Assembly: GCF_000955905.1 (NCBI RefSeq)
Contig: NZ_CP011097.1
Location: forward strand, 248,001-312,000
DNA length: 64,000 nt
Direction: 5' to 3'
Source: Candidatus Nitrosotenuis cloacae
Lineage (GTDB): Archaea > Thermoproteota > Nitrososphaeria > Nitrososphaerales > Nitrosopumilaceae
The translations under genes and the position numbers were made by a program. Shown here piece by piece: positions 8,720 through 17,372 of the stretch; the first letter of the stretch is position 1; every line of letters begins with the position of its first letter. The notes under the pieces are model-generated. The model did no database searches. It was given only the letters and a program-made list of their open reading frames with translations, and had not been told where the DNA came from.

Positions 8720-11700
8720 TTGCAAAAATTACCCCTGGCAATATTTTTGTCATTTATCTTGTTGTTTTCCGTAGTGCCGATTTCAGATGTTGATGCAAAA
8801 AAATCATCTGGCACACCGCTAAAAAAGACATCACAAAACTCTATATCAAAAATCGTTTGCGGTGACAAGCTTTGCTCTGAGATAAAACGGGATGGAAAAA
8901 GCGATCAACAAAGCAGGTTTTCTATTGGTGGTGTGGCTCAACAAGGTGTCTCTAGAGGTGGCGTGACACAGCAGGAATCTTTACTACAAGATGTTAATAC
9001 CGTGACAAATGGGACAACAACCGAGTCTGCACCAACAACCGAGTCTGCACCAACAACCGAGTCTGCACCAACAACCGAGTCTGCACCAACAACCGAGTCT
9101 GCACCAACAACCGAGTCTGCACCAACAACCGAGTCTGCACTCCCAACACTATCTATAGAAGACAAAACAGTAACCGAGGGAACTGGAACAAATCCTGGTC
9201 TCAGCCTCACAATAACTTCATCTGCTCCTGCACCTTCAGGCGGAATACGTGTTTCATTTACAACAAGCGATGGTACAGCAATAGCTGGTACACCAACACG
9301 TGATGCTACTGGTAAGCTATCTGGGTACACAGGAGATTATGCCACTATTCCTTCAGGAGCATCTATAGTAATTCCAGAAGGCCAAACTAGTATCATAATT
9401 AGACCGACAGTATTTCCAGATTCTATATCAGAATCAACCGAGACCTTCACAATAACAATATCCAACCCAACAGGTGCCACCATATCTGACGGTACCGCAA
9501 CAGTAACCATAACAGACGATGACGCATCCGGAACCACAGGAACTGGAACTACCGGCACATCTGGCTCTGCACTCCCAACACTATCTATAGAAGACAAAAC
9601 AGTAACCGAGGGAACTGGAACAAATCCTGGTCTCAGCCTCACAATAACTTCATCTGCTCCTGCACCTTCAGGCGGAATACGTGTTTCATTTACAACAAGC
9701 GATGGTACAGCAATAGCTGGTACACCAACACGTGATGCTACTGGTAAGCTATCTGGGTACACAGGAGATTATGCCACTATTCCTTCAGGAGCATCTATAG
9801 TAATTCCAGAAGGCCAAACTAGTATCATAATTAGACCGACAGTATTTCCAGATTCTATATCAGAATCAACCGAGACCTTCACAATAACAATATCCAACCC
9901 AACAGGTGCCACCATATCTGACGGTACCGCAACAGTAACCATAACAGACGATGACGCATCCGGAACCACAGGAACTGGAACTACCGGCACATCTGGCTCT
10001 GCACTCCCAACACTATCTATAGAAGACAAAACAGTAACCGAGGGAACTGGAACAAATCCTGGTCTCAGCCTCACAATAACTTCATCTGCTCCTGCACCTT
10101 CAGGCGGAATACGTGTTTCATTTACAACAAGCGATGGTACAGCAATAGCTGGTACACCAACACGTGATGCTACTGGTAAGCTATCTGGGTACACAGGAGA
10201 TTATGCCACTATTCCTTCAGGAGCATCTATAGTAATTCCAGAAGGCCAAACTAGTATCATAATTAGACCGACAGTATTTCCAGATTCTATATCAGAATCA
10301 ACCGAGACCTTCACAATAACAATATCCAACCCAACAGGTGCCACCATATCTGACGGTACCGCAACAGTAACCATAACAGACGATGACGCATCCGGAACCA
10401 CAGGAACTGGAACTACCGGCACATCTGGCTCTGCACTCCCAACACTATCTATAGAAGACAAAACAGTAACCGAGGGAACTGGAACAAATCCTGGTCTCAG
10501 CCTCACAATAACTTCATCTGCTCCTGCACCTTCAGGCGGAATACGTGTTTCATTTACAACAAGCGATGGTACAGCAATAGCTGGTACACCAACACGTGAT
10601 GCTACTGGTAAGCTATCTGGGTACACAGGAGATTATGCCACTATTCCTTCAGGAGCATCTATAGTAATTCCAGAAGGCCAAACTAGTATCATAATTAGAC
10701 CGACAGTATTTCCAGATTCTATATCAGAATCAACCGAGACCTTCACAATAACAATATCCAACCCAACAGGTGCCACCATATCTGACGGTACCGCAACAGT
10801 AACCATAACAGACGATGACGCATCCGGAACCACAGGAACTGGAACTACCGGCACATCTGGCTCTGCACTCCCAACACTATCTATAGAAGACAAAACAGTA
10901 ACCGAGGGAACTGGAACAAATCCTGGTCTCAGCCTCACAATAACTTCATCTGCTCCTGCACCTTCAGGCGGAATACGTGTTTCATTTACAACAAGCGATG
11001 GTACAGCAATAGCTGGTACACCAACACGTGATGCTACTGGTAAGCTATCTGGGTACACAGGAGATTATGCCACTATTCCTTCAGGAGCATCTATAGTAAT
11101 TCCAGAAGGCCAAACTAGTATCATAATTAGACCGACAGTATTTCCAGATTCTATATCAGAATCAACCGAGACCTTCACAATAACAATATCCAACCCAACA
11201 GGTGCCACCATATCTGACGGTACCGCAACAGTAACCATAACAGACGATGACGCATCCGGAACCACAGGAACTGGAACTACCGGCACATCTGGCTCTGCAC
11301 TCCCAACACTATCAATTAATTCCCCCTATCCAAAAAATGAAGGAACATCAACATCATCTTCCACTAATCCTTATACCGACTTTACGACTAACGTGTATCT
11401 AAGCTCATCATCTTCAACTCCAGTCTCATTTGACCGTCTTATACTTCCAATCACAACATCCGCTGATGATGTGAGCAGCTACCAAGCAATGACTCGACCT
11501 ACTATTGCACCAGGACAAACACAGCTTGGAATACCTCTCTACGTCAAAGCTGATTCGTTATCTGAGTCAAACGAGGGGATTGTTGTGATTATAAATAAAC
11601 CGGAAGGAGCCACGATTGAAAACAACATTGCTTTGGTAGAAATAAAAAACGATGATGGCACTACACAACCATCAAGATCGATATCCCTTCATCCTCAAGT

Positions 11701-12469
11701 ATCTATTCTAGAGGGAACAGATTCTAGCTCTAAACCTAGTCCGTCTGGCATAACTGTATCACTAAGCTCCCCATCTACATCGCCTGTCACATTTAGGATT
11801 TATGCACTGCCGAATACTGCTACTATGTCTCTTGGCACTACTCCAAATGCAAATACTGATGATTTTACAATCTCTACTAGCACTACAGTGACAATTCCAG
11901 CTGGCCAAACATTTGTCAATATACCGATGATGATTTATCCTGATTCTAGACCAGAATCAAACGAAACATTCACACTAGTACTCTATGGTATAACCGGTGC
12001 CGGAATTGGAGGACAAATAGTTTCAACTGTAACGATAATAGATGATGATTCCAGTTCTCCGCCAACTCTGAACCAAAACTTGCCTAAATTGGGAACTTGG
12101 GGCGCGGCTATTAAAGAGGGGACGACAAACGTTAATCCTACACCTACACAGGAAATGGTTATCTTCCTTGATACTCCTCCGCAAACACCTGTAAAGTTCA
12201 AGATTACAGATACTCCTGGCACTGCCACAAGGGGTACTGGTACTACCGATGCAAATGGTGATTATGTTTCATTTCCTGCCGACATGGTGTTTACCATACC
12301 TGCTGGCGTGACACAATATTCTCAACCAGTACCACCGATCATTAGGGATTCTGTATCAGAATCAAACGAAAACTTCCGAATCACACTCACCGATCCAATA
12401 GGTGCTACCCTAAGCACCGCATCGGAGGGTGGTAGTTATGCAACAATATCCATCACAAACGATGACTAA
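8720..12469 (+). CDS. Giant secreted Calx-beta repeat protein
   Basis: A 1249-residue protein with a TTG start after a TATA box. It has a signal peptide (about 1-26, ending DVDA), a C-G-D-K-L-C segment shared with the preceding paralogue, two G-x-V-x-Q-Q motifs, seven TTESA[PL] repeats, then eight Calx-beta-like domains. The first five domains (144 residues each) appear identical; the last three are diverged. Each domain shows the xGT...GDY...IPEGQ...SESxExFxIxIxxPxGA...IxDDD pattern of calcium-binding Calx-beta domains. It is likely a fibrous surface or adhesion protein. The identical repeats point to recent expansion, and the copy number may differ between strains or be mis-assembled. Confidence 0.8.
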   Translation: MQKLPLAIFLSFILLFSVVPISDVDAKKSSGTPLKKTSQNSISKIVCGDKLCSEIKRDGKSDQQSRFSIGGVAQQGVSRGGVTQQESLLQDVNTVTNGTTTESAPTTESAPTTESAPTTESAPTTESAPTTESAPTTESALPTLSIEDKTVTEGTGTNPGLSLTITSSAPAPSGGIRVSFTTSDGTAIAGTPTRDATGKLSGYTGDYATIPSGASIVIPEGQTSIIIRPTVFPDSISESTETFTITISNPTGATISDGTATVTITDDDASGTTGTGTTGTSGSALPTLSIEDKTVTEGTGTNPGLSLTITSSAPAPSGGIRVSFTTSDGTAIAGTPTRDATGKLSGYTGDYATIPSGASIVIPEGQTSIIIRPTVFPDSISESTETFTITISNPTGATISDGTATVTITDDDASGTTGTGTTGTSGSALPTLSIEDKTVTEGTGTNPGLSLTITSSAPAPSGGIRVSFTTSDGTAIAGTPTRDATGKLSGYTGDYATIPSGASIVIPEGQTSIIIRPTVFPDSISESTETFTITISNPTGATISDGTATVTITDDDASGTTGTGTTGTSGSALPTLSIEDKTVTEGTGTNPGLSLTITSSAPAPSGGIRVSFTTSDGTAIAGTPTRDATGKLSGYTGDYATIPSGASIVIPEGQTSIIIRPTVFPDSISESTETFTITISNPTGATISDGTATVTITDDDASGTTGTGTTGTSGSALPTLSIEDKTVTEGTGTNPGLSLTITSSAPAPSGGIRVSFTTSDGTAIAGTPTRDATGKLSGYTGDYATIPSGASIVIPEGQTSIIIRPTVFPDSISESTETFTITISNPTGATISDGTATVTITDDDASGTTGTGTTGTSGSALPTLSINSPYPKNEGTSTSSSTNPYTDFTTNVYLSSSSSTPVSFDRLILPITTSADDVSSYQAMTRPTIAPGQTQLGIPLYVKADSLSESNEGIVVIINKPEGATIENNIALVEIKNDDGTTQPSRSISLHPQVSILEGTDSSSKPSPSGITVSLSSPSTSPVTFRIYALPNTATMSLGTTPNANTDDFTISTSTTVTIPAGQTFVNIPMMIYPDSRPESNETFTLVLYGITGAGIGGQIVSTVTIIDDDSSSPPTLNQNLPKLGTWGAAIKEGTTNVNPTPTQEMVIFLDTPPQTPVKFKITDTPGTATRGTGTTDANGDYVSFPADMVFTIPAGVTQYSQPVPPIIRDSVSESNENFRITLTDPIGATLSTASEGGSYATISITNDD
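9017..9142 (+). repeat. Short coding repeat, 7 x 18 bp (TTESAP)
   Basis: Seven consecutive 18-bp units encode TTESAP six times and TTESAL once. They form a Thr/Ser/Pro linker between the N-terminal segment and the first Calx-beta domain. Confidence 0.85.
9134..11293 (+). repeat. Tandem array, 5 x 432 bp coding repeat
   Basis: Five units of 432 bp (9134-9565, 9566-9997, 9998-10429, 10430-10861, 10862-11293), identical as far as I can read, each encoding one Calx-beta domain plus a TTGTGTTGTSGSA linker. A 20-bp partial copy (to 11313) leads into the diverged domains. Lack of synonymous differences implies very recent duplication or ongoing gene conversion. Confidence 0.9.
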
Positions 12470-12533
12470 CGAAAAATCACATCTGGATCCTTATGATATG
12501 ATTTTTTATAATGCAAAACTCCAAAATTAATTG

Positions 12534-13427
12534 ATGAAATTTCTAATCTTACTTGTCTTTGTAATGTTGCCAATCTCTTTGGCATATGCACAAGAATCAC
12601 AGGAATATCAAATTGGAATCTCTCTGGTCAACATTGGCGAGATTGACAAAAAAATAGGCACATACGAGATGGACTTTTGGTATTCAATTTCATCAGATGC
12701 AGATCTTATCGCAAACCCACCACCACAAGTTGATTTCATAAATGGCAGAATTCTAGAGACAAGGTCTGAGTTTGCCAACCCACAAATCATAGAAAAGAGA
12801 ATGCTAGGCAAGTTCTCATCCGAGATGGATTTTAGTGATTTCCCATTTGAAAAGATCCCATTACAAATCAAAATAGAACCACTACCACAATGGCCCACAC
12901 AAAAGGCAACATTCACAGTACATGAGGCATCCGGAATAGACCAGTCCGCTACCGTACCTGGATGGAAAATTATAGACTCTAATTTCCAAGTGCTGGAAAG
13001 CAAGTACGGCCAAAATACCTACTCGCAGTTTGTAGCAGAATATACAATCCAGCGAGACATATTGGGTTCCTTTCTCAAAACCATCTTTCCAATTCTGATA
13101 ATTCTTGGCATATCGTTTGTTGCGTATATTATTCCAAAAAACTATGGAATTGTTGCTGATCTGTCGGTATTACCTCTATTGGCATTGATATTTTTCCATA
13201 TCAGTGTCTTGGATCAGCTCCCGCCATTAGGATACATGACAATCTTTGATAAGCTCATGATAATTGCATATGTGCTAATCCTGAATAATGTGATTGCCGT
13301 GGGCAGACAGGCACGCGCCGACGAGTTCTCAGGCAAAGACCGCGCTTGGCATCTGAATAATTTTCACCTAAAGATAACCCCGATAATAATTGCCGCGCTG
13401 AGCGTGATTCTGTTTTTTGCATTGTAG
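12534..13427 (+). CDS. Putative pentameric ligand-gated ion channel (Cys-loop-like)
   Basis: About 297 residues. The ATG at 12534 follows a TATA (TTTTTTATAATG, about 28 bp upstream); a TTG lies one codon earlier. A signal peptide ends near AYAQES. Residues about 25-170 form a beta-rich extracellular domain with the family's loop signature GKFSSEMDFSDFPFEKIPL. Four membrane helices follow: TM1 from LGSFLKTIF, TM2 from ADLSVLPLLALIFFH, TM3 from YMTIFDKLMIIAYVLI and a C-terminal TM4. LPPLGYMTIFD matches the M2-M3 loop of prokaryotic channels such as GLIC. Ligand and ion are unknown. It follows the surface-protein genes but has its own promoter. Confidence 0.7.
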   Translation: MKFLILLVFVMLPISLAYAQESQEYQIGISLVNIGEIDKKIGTYEMDFWYSISSDADLIANPPPQVDFINGRILETRSEFANPQIIEKRMLGKFSSEMDFSDFPFEKIPLQIKIEPLPQWPTQKATFTVHEASGIDQSATVPGWKIIDSNFQVLESKYGQNTYSQFVAEYTIQRDILGSFLKTIFPILIILGISFVAYIIPKNYGIVADLSVLPLLALIFFHISVLDQLPPLGYMTIFDKLMIIAYVLILNNVIAVGRQARADEFSGKDRAWHLNNFHLKITPIIIAALSVILFFAL

Positions 13428-13490
13428 TAACAAGAGCAGTTATGAACTTTATACTCAACTTTTTATAGAAATCACACGTAATGCGTAGAG

Positions 13491-13805
13491 TTGAAAAACT
13501 CTATAACATATGCGGCATTCGGCGTGGCAATGCTCTCAATATCTCTTGCAATATTTTTAATCTCATCAAGCTACCAAGAAAGCTCAAAGATCGCATCCTT
13601 ACAACAAGAACTGGATGCACTAAAAGCCCAGCTAGCCACACCAAATGGCAGGGGAACAGTAGCACAGCAAAGCATCTCAAAGATGACAAATCTTGGCTCT
13701 ATGGATAATGAAAATTCTGATAATACTGACACAAACACAAGACTGGAAAACGTAGAAAAGCAGGTTAGTCAGCTAAAATCCCAAATAGAAAATCTCAAGC
13801 CTTAG
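13491..13805 (+). CDS. Membrane-anchored small coiled-coil protein
   Basis: A 104-residue protein with a TTG start. Residues 5-26 form one membrane helix or signal anchor. They are followed by a heptad-rich LQQELDALKAQL, an RGTVAQQS motif resembling that in four nearby exported proteins, a polar linker, and a second coiled coil (LENVEKQVSQLKSQIENL). TTTTTATAG upstream fits a TATA box. The alternative ATG ORF at 13481 is in another frame and has no protein-like features. It overlaps the convergent thioesterase gene by 11 bp. Function unknown. Confidence 0.6.
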   Translation: MKNSITYAAFGVAMLSISLAIFLISSSYQESSKIASLQQELDALKAQLATPNGRGTVAQQSISKMTNLGSMDNENSDNTDTNTRLENVEKQVSQLKSQIENLKP

Positions 13806-14277
13806 CCTTGTTGCGTTTTTTCTCTTTGATTCTTTGATTCATGCGTTTGATTCCTTGGGCAAATCTTTGCTTTTCCTCTTTGGTCTTTAGCGCAAGCTTG
13901 GGTACATGCGTCGGCCTGCCATTCTCATCCAGTGCTACTGATGTTACTAGTGCTGTTCCAGTCAGCGTTTTGGTACCTTTGATTAGGTCTTCTGCTTCCA
14001 CCCGGACCTCTATTTCCATTGACGAGTTTTTGACTGCATTTAGTCTGGCATTTAGGATCAAAGCATTTCCCACATAGACTGGTTTGAGAAAGTCTACTCG
14101 GTCAATGCTTGCGGTGACTGCGTTTTTTCTGGAATGCCTGTGGGCAACAATTCCTGCTACTACATCTATCTGTTTTAGGATCTCGCCACCAAAGACATTT
14201 CCAGCAGGATTTGCATCATGCGGAAACATTCTTGCAATTACCTCTACTTTGGATTCGTTTGCGCTTTTTGCACTCAA
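13795..14277 (-). CDS. Acyl-CoA thioesterase, hotdog fold
   Basis: A 160-residue single-hotdog protein with the acyl-CoA thioesterase signature NPAGNVFGGEILKQIDVVAGIVA, where the Asp is the usual catalytic residue, and the following VTASIDRVDFLKPVYVG. Enzymes of this YciA/Acot type hydrolyse acyl-CoA to free acid and CoA in the cytoplasm. The C-terminus is very basic (KEKKRNKAK). Substrate length cannot be read from sequence. It converges on the coiled-coil gene. Confidence 0.8.
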   Translation of the reverse strand: MSAKSANESKVEVIARMFPHDANPAGNVFGGEILKQIDVVAGIVAHRHSRKNAVTASIDRVDFLKPVYVGNALILNARLNAVKNSSMEIEVRVEAEDLIKGTKTLTGTALVTSVALDENGRPTHVPKLALKTKEEKQRFAQGIKRMNQRIKEKKRNKAKA

Positions 14278-14359
14278 GGATTTCAGTTATGGTGCAAGAG
14301 AGGTATTTCTTGCTTTTGTCGTCTCAATGCTTTTAAAGTAATTTTTCCAGTATCTATCG

Positions 14360-14650
14360 TTGATATCTGACTCACAGGAAAATATCCGCAAGGCACTGAT
14401 TAGTTTTGTAGTTGAGCGTGTACTGCTGGATGTTGGCAAGCTTGCTCTGGATGATGTCGGCGATAGGTTATACAAAAAATACCGATGCTATTTTTCTGAT
14501 TGCTACGAGCACCCGGAATATCTTCGAGAGATACTCTATGAAATATTTGGTGATGGATACAATTCCATAACTGCAAAAATACAAAAAAGACTGGCAGACT
14601 TGCAAGAAGAAAAACCAATTGCCGGATTTCTCAAAGTGTTGTGCAGCTAG
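14360..14650 (+). CDS. Small thaumarchaeal output-domain-like protein
   Basis: A 96-residue protein with a TTG start. The middle, YRCYFSDCYEHPEYLREILYEIFGDGY, is the pattern of a small helical domain widespread in ammonia-oxidising archaea, which I associate tentatively with the Nitrosopumilus output domain group. These occur alone or fused to signalling proteins. Its stop codon is immediately followed by the TTG of the next gene, a seven-helix membrane protein, so the two are probably co-translated and may form a sensor-output pair. No catalytic motif is visible. Confidence 0.6.
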   Translation: MISDSQENIRKALISFVVERVLLDVGKLALDDVGDRLYKKYRCYFSDCYEHPEYLREILYEIFGDGYNSITAKIQKRLADLQEEKPIAGFLKVLCS

Positions 14651-15445
14651 TTGCAAGCCATAAAATCCTCAAATTGGTATCTGATACTATGTCTTGGTGT
14701 GATCTCAGTTGTGATAACTGGATTGCAGTATGATCAGTACAACCTAATGGTTGCAACCGATATGATGAATGCAATTACCGTTGTACCGTTTGCCGCACTC
14801 GCCGTAGCTTTGGCAATAAAAAACCGCAATATTGGAAGCCTCGGCAAGGCCTGGGTCTTTTTTGCAGTATTTGCCGTATCTTGGTCGGTAGGTGAGATAA
14901 TTTGGGCACTCGATGAACTGGTATACAAAAATGCTCCATTTCCATCGTCTGCTGACTTTTTCTGGATGATTGGATTTCCAGCTTACTTTCTTTTTGCTAT
15001 AATGTATCTTGGACCATTTCGGGATTCAATATCAAAGAAAACCATTCTGATATCGGCATCTGTCTGTGCACCGCTCATGGGATTCTTGGTTTATTATGCA
15101 ATCACAAAATCCACATTTCCATTATTTAAGACCATATTGCTCGCGGCATATCCAATAGGTGATGTGTTGTGTCTTGCGCCCACCATTATAGGACTGGTAC
15201 TGTTCTTTAGAGGACAAGTAAGCTTTACGTGGCTGTTGTTGTTGGTTGGAATGCTTTGTTTTGTTGTGGCAGACTCTGGCTATCAGATACTATCACAAAG
15301 CAACCAATACTATACTGGGCATCCAGTAGATATTGCGTATTTATGGGCGTATGTCTTTTTTGTCTTTGGAGCATATCACCACGCCAAAATATTCAAAGGC
15401 CGAAACCAAGAGAATCGATTCAACAGCCAAGAAAGCATGCGCTGA
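14651..15445 (+). CDS. Polytopic membrane sensor-like protein
   Basis: A 264-residue protein with a TTG start directly abutting the previous stop. I count seven or eight hydrophobic segments. GEIIWALDELVYKNAPFPSSADFFWMIGFPAYFLF resembles the MASE-like membrane sensing regions that precede histidine kinases or cyclases in other microbes. Here the region stands alone, ending in a short polar tail (KIFKGRNQENRFN). It is probably a membrane sensor acting through a partner; the preceding small protein is the obvious candidate. The ligand is unknown. Confidence 0.6.
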   Translation: MQAIKSSNWYLILCLGVISVVITGLQYDQYNLMVATDMMNAITVVPFAALAVALAIKNRNIGSLGKAWVFFAVFAVSWSVGEIIWALDELVYKNAPFPSSADFFWMIGFPAYFLFAIMYLGPFRDSISKKTILISASVCAPLMGFLVYYAITKSTFPLFKTILLAAYPIGDVLCLAPTIIGLVLFFRGQVSFTWLLLLVGMLCFVVADSGYQILSQSNQYYTGHPVDIAYLWAYVFFVFGAYHHAKIFKGRNQENRFNSQESMR

Positions 15446-15488
15446 TTGCACTAAAGATTTTTTATCACTAGACAGAATGATCTGTTAG

Positions 15489-15740
15489 TTGAGCGAACTA
15501 TCATCCACTGACAAGCTGACTATAGTCCAATATGCCATAGAAAAATACGAAAACGAGGCCATATTACTTGAGAAGCTTAAGACCATACTTTCAGAAAAAG
15601 ACGCACAAAGAAGCATTGACACCTTGATTGGCACGCAACGGGTGAGAAGAATTGGGCCTGAAATCATACAAAACAACACATCCCACACAGAACTGCCTGA
15701 GCTGCCAGAAAACCTAAGGCCGATAGTTGACAGTCTGTAA
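15489..15740 (+). CDS. Conserved-looking hypothetical protein
   Basis: An 83-residue, mostly helical, charged protein with a TTG start. It contains two amphipathic helices (KLTIVQYAIEKYENEAILLEKLKTIL and KDAQRSIDTLIGT) followed by a Pro/Glu-rich tail. No family is recognised; the arrangement could be a small wHTH-like or dimerisation module. It ends 7 bp before the convergent radical SAM gene. Confidence 0.45.
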   Translation: MSELSSTDKLTIVQYAIEKYENEAILLEKLKTILSEKDAQRSIDTLIGTQRVRRIGPEIIQNNTSHTELPELPENLRPIVDSL

Positions 15741-15747
15741 ATTTCTA

Positions 15748-16629
15748 TTAAAAACCGCGAAGGCCTACGGGTCTGACCACTTCTGGGTGCTGCCTCATCC
15801 ATGATATTTTGTCCAACATCATCTGCTTGTCTTGTGGAAACGTCCCCTTGATGGTGTATGCATTAGAGCCGTGGTTTGCGCGAAATATCACCTCGTCTTT
15901 GACATTTATTTGCGATACCAAGTCTTCCAGTTCTTCTCTTGCCTCCGAATCCGATACTGGTATGAACGGCTCGCCAAATTTATTTAGAAATTCGTCCTTG
16001 ATGCCATTTTCTAGGTATAGTGTCAGAGCTCCAACATAATGAGGGGTAGATGCATTGATTACTTGGGCAGTGCCTTTGATGTGCTCTTTGGAATGGGTCT
16101 TGCCACCAAGGCCCAAAATTATCATACAGGACAGGATATAGCCAGCATCCTTTGCCTTTTTGCAGGCCCGAATTATTGTAGTGGATGTAGCACCCTTGGT
16201 TACTTTTTTTAGTATAAGATCAGAGCCGCTCTCTATTCCAAGATAAAACATGTCCAGGCCTGATTCCCGTAATAGTTTTAGCTCCTCTGGGGTTTTCTTG
16301 AGAACATTCATTGGCATTGCATAGCATGCAATTCTCTCCAAGTTTTGGAATTTCTCTTTTAGATATTTTACAATCTTTTGCATGTATTCTACTGAGAGAT
16401 TAAGCGCATCGCCATCCGCCAGAAATATTCTTCTGGTGTCCGGCAGTGCCTTTGCCATGAGATCAATTTCCGCCTTTACCTCATCCCATGGTCGCTCTGA
16501 GTATTGCTTTGAGCGGTACATGTCGCAAAAAGAGCACTCATTAAATGAGCATCCAAGAGTGACTTGAAAAATAAGCGAGTCTGCCTCGGATGGCGGCCTA
16601 TACAGAGGATAATCATAGTTTAGCATCAT
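15748..16629 (-). CDS. Radical SAM protein (CX4CX2C cluster)
   Basis: A 293-residue radical SAM enzyme. The cluster-binding motif is GCSFNECSFCDMY with C27, C32 and C35, a CX4CX2C spacing instead of the common CX3CX2C. Downstream are the usual strands: RIFLADGDALN, YLGIESGSD (SAM-binding) and SCMIILGLGGKTHS. It resembles COG1032-like proteins found across archaea and deltaproteobacteria, whose reactions are mostly unknown. No B12 or SPASM domain is seen. Start: the ATG at 16629, with a second ATG one codon later. Confidence 0.75.
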   Translation of the reverse strand: MMLNYDYPLYRPPSEADSLIFQVTLGCSFNECSFCDMYRSKQYSERPWDEVKAEIDLMAKALPDTRRIFLADGDALNLSVEYMQKIVKYLKEKFQNLERIACYAMPMNVLKKTPEELKLLRESGLDMFYLGIESGSDLILKKVTKGATSTTIIRACKKAKDAGYILSCMIILGLGGKTHSKEHIKGTAQVINASTPHYVGALTLYLENGIKDEFLNKFGEPFIPVSDSEAREELEDLVSQINVKDEVIFRANHGSNAYTIKGTFPQDKQMMLDKISWMRQHPEVVRPVGLRGF

Positions 16630-16712
16630 GGTCTGATATCATGTATGATTGGTAATATTATTTTGCATATGCACAAATACATTTTTCTAGTTTCTGCCAG
16701 GCCTATTTCTCA

Positions 16713-17015
16713 ATGGCAAACGATCCTTACGCAAAGCGCCTGCTTTGGTTTGTGTTTGCCGGCTCAAGAGGCGGTATGAACAGGCTCAGACTAATTCAGG
16801 CAATTCAAAAGACACCACTAAATGCAAACCAGCTCGCAAAGGAGCTTGGCATAGACTATAAGGCAATCATTCATCATGTGATGGTCTTGGAAAAAAACAA
16901 CCTCATTACAAGAATTGGGGAAAAATACAATGTCACGTTTTTCATTTCAGCATTTTTGGAGGCAAACTTGGACTCGTTTTTGGAAATCGTCCAAAAACTG
17001 GAAAAAAGTAAATAA
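16713..17015 (+). CDS. Winged-helix regulator, ArsR-like
   Basis: A 100-residue protein with an N-terminal winged helix: GGMNRLRLIQAIQKTPLNANQLAKELGIDYKAIIHHVMVLEKNNLI, the helix-turn-helix and wing. No metal-binding cysteines are present. The small membrane protein starting 25 bp downstream is probably its partner; wHTH/three-helix membrane protein pairs also occur in haloarchaea. Target genes are unknown. Confidence 0.7.
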   Translation: MANDPYAKRLLWFVFAGSRGGMNRLRLIQAIQKTPLNANQLAKELGIDYKAIIHHVMVLEKNNLITRIGEKYNVTFFISAFLEANLDSFLEIVQKLEKSK

Positions 17016-17040
17016 GCCTAGGGGCGGTGGTTTTTTCTAC

Positions 17041-17325
17041 ATGGAGCAAACATCAGCGATTCTATCCGGAGTATCTATTGCAAACATGATAGTACTGAGT
17101 GTTTTGATGTTTGTCTTTGGAAGGATGTATGTTCGAACTCGGGCGCAACTACCACTTGGTATGATAGTGTTTTCCGTGATGCTGTTTTTGCACAATACCA
17201 TTGGTGCATATGCATACTTTTCAATGTCGCAGCTGTTCTCGCATGAGATATTTCCATATTTGCTTGGCGTGCACATTGCCGAGCTTGCAGGGGTACTGAT
17301 ATTTCTTAAAATCACGATGGACTAG
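17041..17325 (+). CDS. Small three-helix membrane protein
   Basis: 94 residues from the ATG at 17041. The longer ORF opening at 16915 overlaps the previous gene and is unlikely. Three hydrophobic helices are visible (SIANMIVLSVLMFVFG, LGMIVFSVMLFLHNTIGAY and LLGVHIAELAGVLIFL) separated by short loops; MYVRTRAQLP sits in the first cytoplasmic loop. The layout resembles the small membrane proteins paired with wHTH regulators in haloarchaea. Probably a membrane sensor or effector for that regulator. Confidence 0.6.
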   Translation: MEQTSAILSGVSIANMIVLSVLMFVFGRMYVRTRAQLPLGMIVFSVMLFLHNTIGAYAYFSMSQLFSHEIFPYLLGVHIAELAGVLIFLKITMD

Positions 17326-17372
17326 ATTGCAGTGTTTGCTCTTTCAAATAATGCAAACTAATTTTCAATTGA

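Noticed and set aside
8938-11286. Series of near-identical 141-residue open frames on the minus strand
   Set aside because: They mirror the 432-bp Calx-beta repeat and change only with it; no starts or promoters and Val/Pro-rich composition typical of antisense shadows.
9017-11293. CRISPR-like array
   Set aside because: The repeats are contiguous without spacers and lie in frame within one gene.
13481-13708. ATG-started 75-residue ORF
   Set aside because: The overlapping TTG frame at 13491 encodes an anchor, coiled coils and the shared Q-Q motif, whereas this frame has none.
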